Below, in pieces: positions 12,193-25,303 of a DNA stretch of 64,000 nt. A model generated the notes under the pieces. The model did no database searches. It saw only the letters and a list, made by a program, of their open reading frames with translations, and was not told the DNA's origin. Positions within the stretch are counted from its first letter, which is position 1. The number at the start of each line of letters is the position of its first letter. Source of the DNA: Nicotiana tabacum (lineage: Eukaryota > Streptophyta > Magnoliopsida > Solanales > Solanaceae); NCBI RefSeq assembly GCF_000715075.1, contig NC_134081.1, positions 66,823,153 through 66,887,152 of the forward strand. The letters run 5' to 3'. The translations under genes were made by a program, and so were the position numbers.

Positions 12193-15010
12193 TATAATGA
12201 CATGACCGCTTGTTTGTGTAATTGCGCCATGTTTCCCCTTTTGATGCTTCGCACATGTGTGTTTATGATTTTATGACTTACGGGGTTGATTGGTTTTGTT
12301 TCGAGAAGATTTCGGGTTGATTTAGACCCTTTGATTCTTGGCTTAGAAGCCTAATATGTTTATGTTAACCAATGGTAGACTTTTGTAAAAATAACCCCGG
12401 AACGGTATTTATATTGCTCCAATAGCTTCATATCTCATTATGGACTTCGGAGTATGTCCGTAATCGAATTCGAAAGTCTGTGGGTTAATTTGTGTTATTT
12501 TGTCGAAAATTGGCAATTGGACGCTTAGAAGTTTGACCATAGGTCGACTTTTGTCTATCAGGTTAGGAATTTGGTTTTGGGACTTGAAATAGATCTTTTA
12601 TGCTAGTTAGAACTTGTCTGCAAAATTTGGTATCGTTTGGAGTTGATTCGATAGGATTCAGGCGCTTAGTTGCAATTCTAGCAGTTCATGCAATTTACTT
12701 TGAAATGCATGTGTTTGGGTGTCCGATTCGTAGTTCTAGATGTTATTTTTGTATTTTGATCGCGCGAGTAAGTTCTTATGATATTTTTAGACTTGTGTGG
12801 ATGTTTGGTTTGGAGCCCCAAGGTGTCGGATGAGTTTCGGATGTGTCGTGGGATGATTTGAACTGAAACAGGAATATCTGGAGTGCTGGTGCTCTGATGT
12901 CACAATTGCGAGCATGAGCCTCGCATTTGTGAACATAGCAGGGGGTCTCAGGTGTCGCAATTTCGGATTTGCAAAGATTAGACCTAAGTTGGGTAGTTCA
13001 CATTTGCAACTACTTTTGTCGCATTTGCAAAGGGACAGAGTTCGCATTTATGGACCCATTTGTCACATTTGCAAAGTCCATGTAGGTTGGGGAGTTGCCG
13101 CATTTGCAATGAATTCTTAGATTACAACTATATTTCATGATTACATCTTAGATTTAACATCAAATTATGTGAATCAAAGAGTAAAAATTGGAAACTTTTG
13201 TCAAGTTTTTGAAAACTGAGAAATTGAGTTTTGAAAGTCTATTTGGACTCGAATTTTGACACTAATCATATATATGGACCCGTGTTTTGACCGGGCGAGC
13301 CCCCTGGGTTGACTTTTGTTGACTTTTTCGAAAAAGAGTAAAGATCATAGTTTTATCTATTGTAATTATTTCCCTTGCATTGTTTGATGATATTAAGTAA
13401 AATTTGGTTAGATTTGAGCCGTGTGGAGGCGAAATTTAGGGGGGAAACTATTTCCGAGGGTTTTGTTGGCCTATTTGAGGTAAGTATCTTGTCTAACTTT
13501 GGGTGTGGGACTACCCCTTAGGAATTGGGATTGATTATGCTATTTTTGTTATGTGAAAATCGTGTACGCAAAGTGATGAGTGGGTACATGGGTTTCATGT
13601 GGTATTTGACCAGTTTAGGTTAATTAGACTCTTTCCATGACTTTAATTGAATTGTCATATCATATTTTAATTCTCATTGTTAATATATTCTTACATGTGT
13701 TAGTGTATCCTTACGTGCCTTATTTGACTTTGTTAACACTTGTTCTACCTATTGCTTGTTGTGTGCTCTTATATACCTAGTTTAATTTATTGCATTCCAT
13801 ATTGCTTTGTTACACCTCTAATTGTTGAATTACCTGTAATTGAAGTTGTTATTTCGTGAAATATCTTCTTGTTGAGTTGTTGGTGTTGAGAATGTGAAAG
13901 TCGTTAACACATTGAGACGAAGTTGTTAATTGTTTAGATATCGTCCTTATTGAGCAATTCACATTCATTGTTGTTGTTGAATTTCTTGTACACATTGTGG
14001 TTGAGCCACAGGCTATTGTTGTGGAAATATTGATATTGTTAATTTTTGGCAAGTTACATGTGGTGTGAATTGTTATTGTGTTGTAATATTGATGCGCATG
14101 CGGCGATATAAGAATAGCGGTTAATGTGCATGCGGCGATGTAAGGGAAAAAAAGTTTCATAACTATCTTATTTAAGGCTCACGTGGCGGTATAAAGAAAG
14201 ATTGTGATTGAAATTGAGAAATGTGAATAGGAGACGATTCCTCGGTTGTGATTCTAGTTATATACGAGGCGGTACCTCGGTTGTGATTCTTGTCGTGCAT
14301 CTCATGTTGGAAAGAGTTATTGGTTAAACTGTTCTTGTTGCTTTTTTTTGTTTTATCAGTTTGTTCCGTATTTGACTAACTATGGTTCTCATTCATTGCT
14401 TTCTTATCATTGTCTTTAGGCTTATAATTGTGTCATTGCTTTACATTATTAGACTGCTTCATTGTTATTCATCTCTCCGTTTTCCATTACATCTAGTTAT
14501 TATATTTCTATTCCATTTATCTTTTCCTAGTAGGTGTCTTGACCTAGTCTCGTCACTACTCTACCGAGGTTAGGCTTGATACTTACTGGGTACCATTGTG
14601 GTGTACTCATACTACGCTTCTGCACATCTTTTTATGCAGATCCAGATACATCTGCCCGTGCTAAACGTTAGTATTTGATTGTAGATGTTTTTCGGAGACT
14701 TCAAGGTATACCAGCTCGGCATCCGCAGGTCTTGGAGTCAACTTCCATTATCCTTTCATTCTGTTGTTTCCTTTATTAGACAGTGTTGTAATAGGTGTTT
14801 TTGGAATATTCTGAAGAGCTTATGACTCAATCTCACCGGGTTTTGGGAGCATTGTAGTTGTGTTTTAGTTTTTGAGATATTTTTGAGATTTGTTAGTTTA
14901 TATTATGTTTTAGCCTTTATTTCTGTCATAATATTTCATTTTTAAGGCTTACCTAGTCTTAGAGACTAAGTCATCACGACATCCTAAGGAAGAAAATTGG
15001 GGTCGTGACA
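12193..15010 (+). repeat. Tekay chromovirus 5' LTR
   Basis: It starts TATAATGACATGACC, a worn form of TGTAATGACCCGACC at 20081, and ends GGGTCGTGACA. It aligns with 20081-22461 over most of its length; the first shared words after the terminus are GTAATTGCGCC. Near-palindromic units such as CGCATTTGCAAAG cluster at about 12890-13110, and a tandem TTGACT motif (about 13308-13327) follows. The last 0.7 kb, from about 14300, has no counterpart in the truncated 3' LTR. Confidence 0.85.
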
Positions 15011-15013
15011 AGT

Positions 15014-15025
15014 TGGTATTAGAGC
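15014..15025 (+). other. Primer-binding site (tRNA-iMet), one mismatch
   Basis: TGGTATTAGAGC lies three bases after the LTR end and differs by one base from the exact site at 60-71. Confidence 0.8.
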
Positions 15026-15209
15026 TCTTGGTTCATAGGCGTTACGAGTCATAAGCAGGTTTAGTAGAGTCTTGCAAATCGGTACGAAAATGTCTGTACT
15101 TATCTTGGAGAGGCTACAGAATTGTTAGGAAACTTCACTTCTTTGATTCCTTATCTTGCGAATTGGTTGACTTCGAAATATAAATCTTTGACTTTCTATT
15201 CTTTCACAG

Positions 15210-16435
15210 ATGGTGAGGACATGCAATGTTGGATCCGACAATCAGACACTCGCGCCCCCTACTAGAGCCGCGAGAGGCCGAGGTAGGGGCAAAGGCCGAG
15301 GAGAGGCACATAGTGCAGCTAGATCACCTTCCTGAGCTGTGACAGATGAGCCACCAGTAGCTCCAATTGGGGGGCAGGAACCCGAGACGCCTGTTGCCAC
15401 CCCTGCACTTCAGGAGACCCTCGCATAGTTATTGAGCATGTTCGGTACTCTAACTTAGGCGGGGTTGATTCCACTTGCACTAGCCATATCTCAAGATAGG
15501 GGAGGAGCTCAGACTCCCGCGGCCCGTACTCCAGAGCAGCGAGTCCATGTTGATCAGGTCCCAGAGGTTATGCCAGTGCAGCATGTTATTCCGGTACCAC
15601 TCGAGTTTAGGGAAATGGCATCTGAGGAAGTGCAGCTTAGACTTGACAGGTTCAAGAAATATAACCCTCCTACTTACAGTGGCTTAGCTTCACAAGATGC
15701 ACAGGATTTTCTAGAGAAGCGTCATCGTATTCTCCGCACCATGGGTGTTGTGGGGATCAGTGGAGTTGCTTTTACTACATTCCAGCTGTCAGAAGCAGCG
15801 TATCAGTGGTGGCGGGCTTACGAGTAGGGTAGCCCAGCCGATGCATCTTCACTTACATTGACCCAACTTTCAAAGATGTTTTTGAGAGAGATTGTTCCCC
15901 AGATCCTTCGGGATGTGTGGCGTGCAGAGTTTGAGCAGTTGCACCAGGGTACTATGACAGTGTCATAGTATGCTGTCCGATTTAGTGATTTGTCCAATCG
16001 AGAGTTGGAGACAAAAACCCCATATTAGCAGGTGGTAGAGATCGCACGAAGGTTGGAGGATATGTGGGGCCGTGAGAGAGAGAGGACAAGGAGTCTAAAA
16101 GGCCTCGAGGCACTAGAGGATTTAGTGGTGTTCGTGTTGCAGCTATAGCCCGTCATGGCAGAGGCTATGTAAGTCATCTAGTTCATTCAGCACTTCCAGC
16201 TTCTAGTGGTGCTCCGGCTATCCCGGGGTCTCAGGTTGCACACTTCGCTCAGCCACTTTCTAACGGACCTCCTACACAGGGTTCCTTCAGCCATCAGTCC
16301 AGCCGACCATGCCCCAGCCAGTCCTAGAAGCCACGCCCACTTACAGCTTGCTTTGAGTGTGGTGATACCCGTCATATGGTGAGGGGCTTCCCTAGACTCA
16401 GGAGGGGTGCACCTCCACAGGCTATTCAGGCTTAA
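15210..16435 (+). pseudogene. Chromovirus gag, broken
   Basis: Gag forms the virus-like particle and binds RNA. The ATG at 15210 follows a leader of about 180 bases. The first 42 codons include an Arg-Gly-rich stretch (RGRGRGKGRG) and end in a TGA stop. The conserved capsid part is open at 15465-15827: FKKYNPPTYSG, then FTTFQLSEAAYQWWRAYE, typical of plant gypsy gag, followed by TAG. A CCHC zinc knuckle lies at 16349-16390 (CFECGDTRHMVRG), but the fourth ligand is Phe (TTC) instead of Cys. Several further stops are present. Confidence 0.85.
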
Positions 16436-16619
16436 CGGATTCATTCAGGTCAACAGACATCACAGGCCATAGTTGTTGCTCCTGTTGCCGCTCCACCTGC
16501 ATATCTAGCTAGCGGTGGGGGACAGATATGTAGAGGTCTCCCTAGAGGGGGAGGCCAAGCCATATTCAATATTTTTTCGAGTAGGACGGAGGCAGTCACT
16601 TTAGATGCGGTCATCACAA

Positions 16620-17000
16620 GTATAGTTCCGATTTTTCATAGAGATGCATCAGTTTTATTTGATCCGGGATCCACTTATTCATATGTGACATCTTATTTTA
16701 CTCTGTATTTGGATATATCTCATGATTATTTAAGTTCTCCTATTTATGTGTCCACGCTTGTGGGAGATTTTATTGTTGTGGATCGTGTGTATCAGTCTTG
16801 TTTAGTTTTTATTGGTGGCTTTGAGACCAGAGTCGATCTATTATTTCTTAGTATGGTAGTCTTTGATGTGATCCTGGGCATAGAATGGTTGTCTCCCTAT
16901 CATGCTATTCTAGATTGTACCGCCCAGACGGTGACATTGGCTATACTAGTTGTCGCCCTATCATGCTATTATGTTCCTTGCAGGGTTGTGTCATTTCTAT
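16620..17000 (+). pseudogene. Chromovirus aspartic protease, broken
   Basis: The retroviral-type protease cuts the polyprotein. The active-site motif reads LFDPGSTYSY, with the catalytic Asp codon at 16661-16663. The downstream part DVILGIEWLSPYHAILDC (about 16866-16919) is the usual flap-to-end region of this family. The frame runs on to a stop at 17000. The reading frame continues in the region before RT (17048-17200) but differs from the main RT frame, so pol is frameshifted between protease and RT. Confidence 0.8.
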
Positions 17001-17047
17001 AGGCTCAATTTATAGTTTATAAGGGGTGTGATGCTTATCTAGCCTTC

Positions 17048-17950
17048 ATGAGAGATGTTAGTGTTGATACTCCTATCGTTGAGTCAATTTTGGTAGTGAG
17101 AGACTTCAAAGATGTATTTCCAGCGGATCTTCCGGGCATGCCGCCTGATAGGGTTATCGACTTTGGTATTGACTTGTTGCCGGGCACTCAGCCCATCTCT
17201 ACCCCCACCATATCATATGGCCCCAACAGAGTTGAAGGAGTTGAAGGAGCAGTTTCAAGAGTTTCTTGATAAGAGTTTCATTTGGCCTAGTGTGTCGCCT
17301 TGGGGTGCTCCTGTTTTGTTTATGAAGAAGAAGGATGGTTCTATGCGCATGTGTATTTATTATCGGCAGTTGAACAAGGTTACAATGAAGGACAGGTATC
17401 CATTGTCGCGCATTGATGACTTATTTGGCCAGCTACAGGGTGCCAGAGTGTTCTCAAAAATTGATTTGTGGTCAGGGTATCATCAGCTGAAGATTCGGGA
17501 TTCGGATATTCCAAAGTCTACCTTCAGGACTCGGTATGGTCACTACGAGCTCCATGTGGTGTCATTTGGGCTGACCAATGCCCCATCAACATTTATACAC
17601 CTGATAAATAGTGTATTTCAGCCACACCTTGAGTCATTTGTCATTGGGTTTAATGACTACATCTTGGTATACTCCCGTAGTCGGGAAGATCATGAGTAGT
17701 ATCTGAGAATGTTGCTCCAGACCTTGAGAGAGAAGAAGTTGTATGCAAAATTCTCAAAATGTGAATTTTTGCTTGATTTGTCACAAATTCTGGCTTGATT
17801 CTGTGGCATTTTGGGGTCATGTGGTGTCCAGTGAGGGGATTAAGGTAGATCCAAAGAAGATTGAAGCAGTGCAAAGTTGTCCCAGACCGTCTTCAACTAT
17901 TGAGATTTAGAGTTTCCTTGATTTGGCTGGGTATTATCTCAGTTTCGTAG
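17048..17950 (+). pseudogene. Chromovirus reverse transcriptase, active site lost
   Basis: The N-terminal lead-in ([15 protein letters not shown]) is in one frame. From about 17205 a different frame carries RT motifs: [28 protein letters not shown] (normally Asp before YRQLN), [14 protein letters not shown] and [10 protein letters not shown]. The catalytic box reads FNDYILVYS at 17649-17675 where this lineage has FIDDILVYS, so the second active-site Asp is Tyr (TAC at 17658-17660). A TAG ends the frame at 17699, and the connection region to RNase H is frameshifted around 17750-17950. Confidence 0.9.
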
Positions 17951-17975
17951 GGGTTTCTCATCCATTATTACACCT

Positions 17976-18503
17976 ATGACCAGATTGACCCATAAGGGTG
18001 CTCCTTTCAAATGGTCCGAGGAGTGTGTGATGAGCTTTCAAAAGCTCAAGACTGCTTTGACTACAGCCCCAGTGTTGGTGTTACCTACGGGTTCGGGGTC
18101 TTACACTGTGTATTATGATGTGTCACGCGTAGTCCTTGGTGCGGTGTTGATGCAAGACGGTAGGGTAATTTTCTACACGTCTCGGTAGTTGAAGGTTCAT
18201 GAGAAGAATTATCCAGTCAATGACTTGGAATTGGCAGCTATTGTTCATGCATTGAAGATTTGGCGGCACTACTTGTATGGTATCCCTTGTGAGGTCTATA
18301 CAAACCATCAGAGTCTACATCATCTGTTCAAGCAAAAAGATATTTACTTGCGGCAGCGGAGGTGGTTAGAGTTTCTTAAAGACTATGATATCACTATTCT
18401 ATATCATCTCAAGAAGGCCAATGTGGTAGCCGATGCCTTGAGTCGAAAGGCGGAGCGCTTTGGCAGTTTAGCATATATACCGGAAGTAGAGAGAGGCCAC
18501 TAG
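17976..18503 (+). pseudogene. Chromovirus RNase H, active site damaged
   Basis: RNase H removes the RNA strand of the RNA-DNA hybrid. Motifs in order: APVLVLPTGSGSYTVYYDVS (first Asp), a TAG at 18186-18188, [20 protein letters not shown] (Glu), then [11 protein letters not shown], where Asn (AAC at 18303-18305) stands in place of the catalytic Asp seen as TDHKSL at about 38787 in the sister pol. NVVADALSR (final Asp) closes the domain. The remaining residues are in one frame apart from the TAG. Confidence 0.85.
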
Positions 18504-18769
18504 CCATGGATGTTCAGGCCTTGGCCAATCAGTTTGTTAGATTGGATGTTTCGGAGCCCACTTAAGTTCTTGCTTGCATGGTTTCTTGGACTTTTTTATA
18601 TGATCGCATCAGAGAGCGTCAGTATGACGACCCCTATTTGCTTGTCCTTAAGGACATGGTATAATACGGTGATAACGAGAAGGTTTCTATTGGAGATGAT
18701 GGTGTGTTGCGGATGCAGGACTGATTGTGTGTACCCAATATGGATGGGTTGCATGAGATGATCCTTGAG

Positions 18770-19850
18770 AAGGCCCACAGTTCGCGGTAGTCCATTCATC
18801 CGGGTACCGCTAAGATGTATCAGGATTTGAGGCAGCACTATTGGTGGAGGAGAATGAAGAAATACATAGTGGAGTATGTGATTCGGTGCCTAAATTGTCA
18901 GCATGTGAAGTATTAGCATTAGAGATCGGGCGATTTGCTTCAGAGACTTGAGATTCCCGAGTGGAAATGGGAGCGGTCTACCATGGACTTCGTAGTTGGG
19001 CTCCCACTGACTCAGAAGAAATTTGATGCGGTATAGGTGATTGTGGATAGGTAGACCAAGTCGGCTCATTTCATATCGGTGGTGACCACCTATTTTTCAG
19101 AGCAGCTAGCTTAGATCTATATCCGCGAGATTGTTCGTCTCCACGATGTGCCAGTATCCATTATCCCCAATCTAGGTACGTAGTTCACATCGTGCTTATG
19201 GATACCTATGCGGCGTGAGTTAGGAACACGGGTTGAATTGAGTATAACATTTCACTCCTAGACGGACGGACAGTCTGAGCGCACAATTCAGATATTTGAG
19301 GGATATGCTTCGCGCTTGTGTTATGGATTATAGGGGTTCTTGGGATCAGTTCTTACCACTTGCAAAGTTTTCCTACAATAACATCTACCAATCGAGTATT
19401 TAGATGGCTTCTTATAAGGCCTTGTATGGGAGACAGTGTCATTCTTTAGTTGGTTGGTTTGATCCAAGAGAGGCTAGGTTGTTCGGCACAGATTTTGTTC
19501 TAGATGCCTTAGAAAAAGTCAAGTTGATTCAGGATCAGCTTCATACAGCTCAGTCTAGACAGAAGAGTTATGTTGATCGGAAGGTTCGTGATGTTGCATT
19601 TATGGTTGGAGAGCAGATTTTTCTCCGGGTTTCACCCATGAAGGGTGTGATGAGGTTTGGGAGGAAGGTCAAGTTGAGCCCTAGGTATATCGATCCCTTT
19701 GAGATCCTTGAGAGAGTGGGGGAGGTGGCCAACAAGCTTGCATTGCTACCTAGCCTATCGGCGGCTCACCCGGTATTCCATGTTTCGATGCTCTTGAAGT
19801 ATTATGGTGATCCGTCTCATATTTTAGACTTCAGCTCAATCCAATGCGAT
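18770..19850 (+). pseudogene. Chromovirus integrase, broken
   Basis: The HHCC zinc-binding part is seen as SIHPGTAKMYQDLRQHYWW and CLNCQHVK (about 18789-18913). The core begins EWKWERSTMDFVVGLPLTQK with the first Asp at 18986-18988. The second Asp motif is degraded (the text encodes IPNLGT and a stop where ISDRG is normal), and a frameshift follows. The Glu region (DGQSERTIQ, about 19261-19288) is in a shifted frame. From 19404 the frame is open again with the C-terminal part ALYGRQCHSLVGW, SPMKGVMRFGRKVKLSPRY and AAHPVFHVSML. Confidence 0.85.
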
Positions 19851-20030
19851 AACGATTTGACTTATATTGAGGAGTCGGTGGCTAACTTGGACAGACAGGT
19901 CCGAAAATTGAGATCACGGAACATTGCTTTGGTGAAGGTTCAATTGAGGGTTCATTCGGTCGATGAGGCAACCTAGGAGACCGAGCAAGACATGCGGAGT
20001 CATTATCCTCATCTACTCATCACTGCAGGT
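19851..20030 (+). pseudogene. C-terminal chromodomain of the chromovirus integrase
   Basis: After the integrase C-terminus the frame reads YIEESVANLDRQVRKLRSRN, then ALVKVQLRVHSVDEAT, a TAG stop, then ETEQDMRSHYPHL. This matches the chromodomain that chromoviruses use to target integration to particular chromatin. Relative to the usual pattern of this lineage, the Trp of the VKVQW part is Leu and the Trp after EEAT is a stop (TAG), so both aromatic positions are lost. The stop at 19974-19976 ends the open frame. Confidence 0.75.
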
Positions 20031-20067
20031 ATATCCTTATGCACGTTCGAGGACGAAGGTATGTTTT

Positions 20068-20080
20068 AAGAGGGGGATAA
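20068..20080 (+). other. Polypurine tract of the chromovirus
   Basis: AAGAGGGGGATAA directly precedes the 3' LTR start TGTAATGACC at 20081. Confidence 0.85.
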
Positions 20081-22461
20081 TGTAATGACCCGACCGGTCA
20101 TTTTTGTAATTGCGCCCCATTTCCCCTTTTGATGCTTCACACATGTGTGTTTATGGTTTTATGACTTACTTGGTTGATTGGTTTTGTTCTGGAAAGATTT
20201 CGGGTTGATTCTTGGCTTAGAAGCTTGTGCTATTTATGTTGACCAATGGCTGACTTTTGTGAAAAAGACTCCGGAATAGTGTTTTTATGGCTCTGATAGC
20301 TTCGTATCATAATTTTGGACTTGGGCATATGCCCGGAATCAAAATTCAGAAGTCTGTCGGTTGATTTGTGCTGTTTCGCCAAAAATTAGTAATTTGAAAT
20401 TAAGAAGTTTGACTGTAATTTGACTTTTGGCTATCGGGTTCAGAATTTGGTTTTGGGACTTTAAATATGTCTGTTATGCTATTTAGAACTAGTGTGCAAA
20501 TGTTGGTGTCGTTTGGAGTTGATTTGATAGGATTCGGACACGTAGTTGCAATTCTAGAAGTTCTTGAAATTTACTTTGAAATCCATGTATTTTAGTGTCC
20601 GATTCAAAGTTTTAGTTGTTATTTTTGTGTTTGATCATGCGAGCTAGTTCGTATGATATTTTTAGACTTGTGTGGATATTTGGTTTGGAGCCCCGAGGGC
20701 TCGGATGAGTTTCAAACGCGTCGCGGGATGATTTGAACTGAAACAGGAATATATGGTGTGCTGGTTCTCTAATATCGCAATTGCGAGCACCAGCCTCGCA
20801 TTTGCAAACATAGCAGGGGGTCTCAGGTGTTGCAACTGTGACACCTTGTTCGCATTTGCGAAGATTAGATCTGAGTTGGGTAGTTCACATTTGCGACTAC
20901 TTTTGTCACATTTGCGAAAGGACAGGGTTCGCATTTGCTGACCCATTTGTCGCATTTGCGAAGTCAACTTAGGCTGGGCAGTTGCCGCATTTGCTTGGAA
21001 TTCTTTGCAATTGCAACATCTGCAACTGAACAAAAGGTTAGAAAGTCAGGATTTGGTCTCATTTCTCATATTTTAGAACCCTAGACTTGGTAGGAGGCGA
21101 TTTGAAGAGGGTATTTTCATCTACAAACATAGGGTAAGTGATTCTAATCAATTTCCAACTATATTTCATAATTACATCTAAGATTTAACATCTAATTATG
21201 TGAATCAAAGAGGAAAAATGGGAAAATTTTGTCAAGATTTTGAAAAGTGAGAAATTGAATTTTGAGAGTCGATTTGGACTCGGATTATGAAACTAATCAT
21301 ATATATTAACTCGTGGGGTTATGGATAGTCGAAATCTATCCTTGGACCTGGGTTTTGACCGACCAGGCCCTGAGTTGACTTTTGTTGACTTTTTTGGAAA
21401 GTCTAAAGATCATAGCTTTATCTATTGTAATTGTTTCCCTTGCATAGTTTGATGATATTAGGTCAATTTTCGTTAGATTTTAGCCTTGTGGAGGCAAATT
21501 TTAGGGGAAAAGCTATTTCCGAGGGTTGAGTTGGCCTAGTTGAGGTAAGTATCTTGCCTAACTTTATATGGGGGAACTACCTCTTAGGAATTGGGATTGA
21601 TTATGATATTTGTGTTATGTGAAAGTTGTGTGCGCAAGGTGACGAGTAGGTACACGAGTTATATGTAGTATTTGACCGGTTTAGGTTAATTAGACTCTTT
21701 CCATGCCTTTAATTGAATTGTCATATCATATTTTCATTATCATTGTTAATCTATTCTTAAATGTGTTAGTCTATCCCTACATGCCTTATTTGACTTTGTT
21801 AACACTTGTTCTACCTCTTGCTTGTTGTTTTGCTCTTATATGCCTAGTTGAATTTATTGCCTTCCATATTGCTTTTTTACACCTCTAATTGTTGAATTAC
21901 TTGTAATTGAAGTTGTTATTTCATGAAATATCTTCTTGTTGGGTTGTTGGTGTTGAGAATGTGAAATTCATTATTACATTGAGGTGAAGTTGTTAATTGC
22001 TGAGATATATTCCTTATTAAGCAATTCATTTTCATTGTTATTGTTGAATTTCTTGTACACATTGTGGTTAAGCCACAAGCTAATGTCGTGGAAACATTGA
22101 TATTGTTAATTTTCGGCCAGTTGTGGCATATGGGCACTTGTGGTGCAAGTTGTTATTGTATTGTGATATTGATGCGCATGCGGTGATATAAGGATAGGGG
22201 TTAATGTGCATGCAGCAGTATAAGGTGAGTTTTATGTGCGTGTTGCTAGTAAGGGAATTACTTGAAGCTACGTGGCGTCATAAGGTGGGCTAAAGTGCGT
22301 GTAGCTATTTCGGAAAAAATATTTTAAAAACTATCTTATTTAAGGCCAACGTGGTGGTATAAGGAAAGATTGTGATTGAAATTGAGAAATGTGAATACGA
22401 GGCGGTACCTCGATTGTGATTCTTGTTGTATATGAGGAGGTACTTCGGTTGTCATTCTTGT
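20081..22461 (+). repeat. Tekay chromovirus 3' LTR, truncated
   Basis: It starts TGTAATGACCCGACCGGTCA and aligns with the 5' LTR from 12193. The near-palindrome block is at about 20775-21015 (TCGCATTTGCGAAG units) and the tandem TTGACT motif at about 21375-21390. The alignment ends in the GGCGGTACCTCGGTTGTGATTC region (14270-14295 in the 5' LTR), where TGTCACGACC of the minus-strand element starts at 22462. Confidence 0.85.
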
Positions 22462-23497
22462 TGTCACGACCCAAAATCCAACTAGTCGTGATGGCACTTA
22501 ACCCAATCCGCTTGGTAAGCCAATTAGCAATAATCCAATTCATATGAGATTTACTAAGAAAATAAATGATGAAACAACTGATCTTTTATACAAAAATCCC
22601 AAGGATTTGTAGTACAAATCATGAGCTTCTAAGGCTTAGAATTTTACAAAGTTGGTATGGAATAAATACATCATCTGCTCGAAATATACATAAACAAATT
22701 TATAAATCTAAAGCTACCAATAATAAGAGACAGCTATAACCAGAACGCAGGTACATCTTCAATGCCAACTCCCACCATACACAGCAACATCAGCTCCAAA
22801 ATCTACACGCGAGGTGCAGAAGTATAGTACGAGTACAACCGGCTCCATGTACTCAATAAATAACAAACCTAACCTTAGGTTCAAAGGAGTGATAAGCTCG
22901 AAAGAATGGTCATAGTCTAACATTAATAGCCAATAATAACTCGTAACAAAATAATGAAAGTGGTAGAAGCAATAACTCAAAAGATATTATGCTCAGCTCT
23001 TCCATAGTTACGAAAAATAGACATGTTTTTCATGTATAACGGTAAAAACCAAGGCTTTCATCGGAATCGCCAAAATATGAGTATATCAGAAAACTATGAT
23101 TTTTCAAAAACTTTCAACAACATATAAGATATTTCATTATCAGATAGCATGAGGAAATTACATCTCTATGCCTACATGTAAATATGCATATCAAGTCATC
23201 ACTTATCATATATCGTCTAGCATGAGGAATATACATCTCAATGCCTACTTGTCAATGTACATGTCAAATCATGAATGTCACAACACTGTGCAGAATGATT
23301 TCACATTGATAATCCCAAATACTCACACTCTCAGAGTACACAATCTGCCTATCTCAAACTCCCACTCATCACACAGAATCACTCACCACTATACGGTACC
23401 TGCGCTCACTACTGATATGTCATACTCCGGAGGGGCGTATCCTTCCCAAGCGCTAATATAAAGCCAATATGTCCTGATGTGGCGTGCAACCCGATCC

Positions 23498-23749
<252 letters not shown>

Positions 23750-23812
23750 TGCAGCCCGATCCCATAATAATAGATAAACCCTATAATGCTTGCTGCGGTG
23801 TGCAGTCTGATC

Positions 23813-25303
<1,491 letters not shown>

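Larger units (their letters stand above)
12193..22461 (+). mobile_element. Tekay/Del-lineage chromovirus (Ty3/gypsy), decayed
   Basis: A 10.3-kb element in order 5' LTR (12193-15010), tRNA-iMet primer site, leader, gag, protease, RT, RNase H, integrase, C-terminal chromodomain, polypurine tract and 3' LTR (20081-22461). LTRs of about 2.8 kb, this domain order and the chromodomain after integrase mark the Tekay/Del clade. All coding parts carry stops or frameshifts, so it is dead. The 3' LTR stops at 22461 where a minus-strand LARD element begins. The missing 0.7 kb of 3' LTR is not found elsewhere in the window. Confidence 0.9.
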
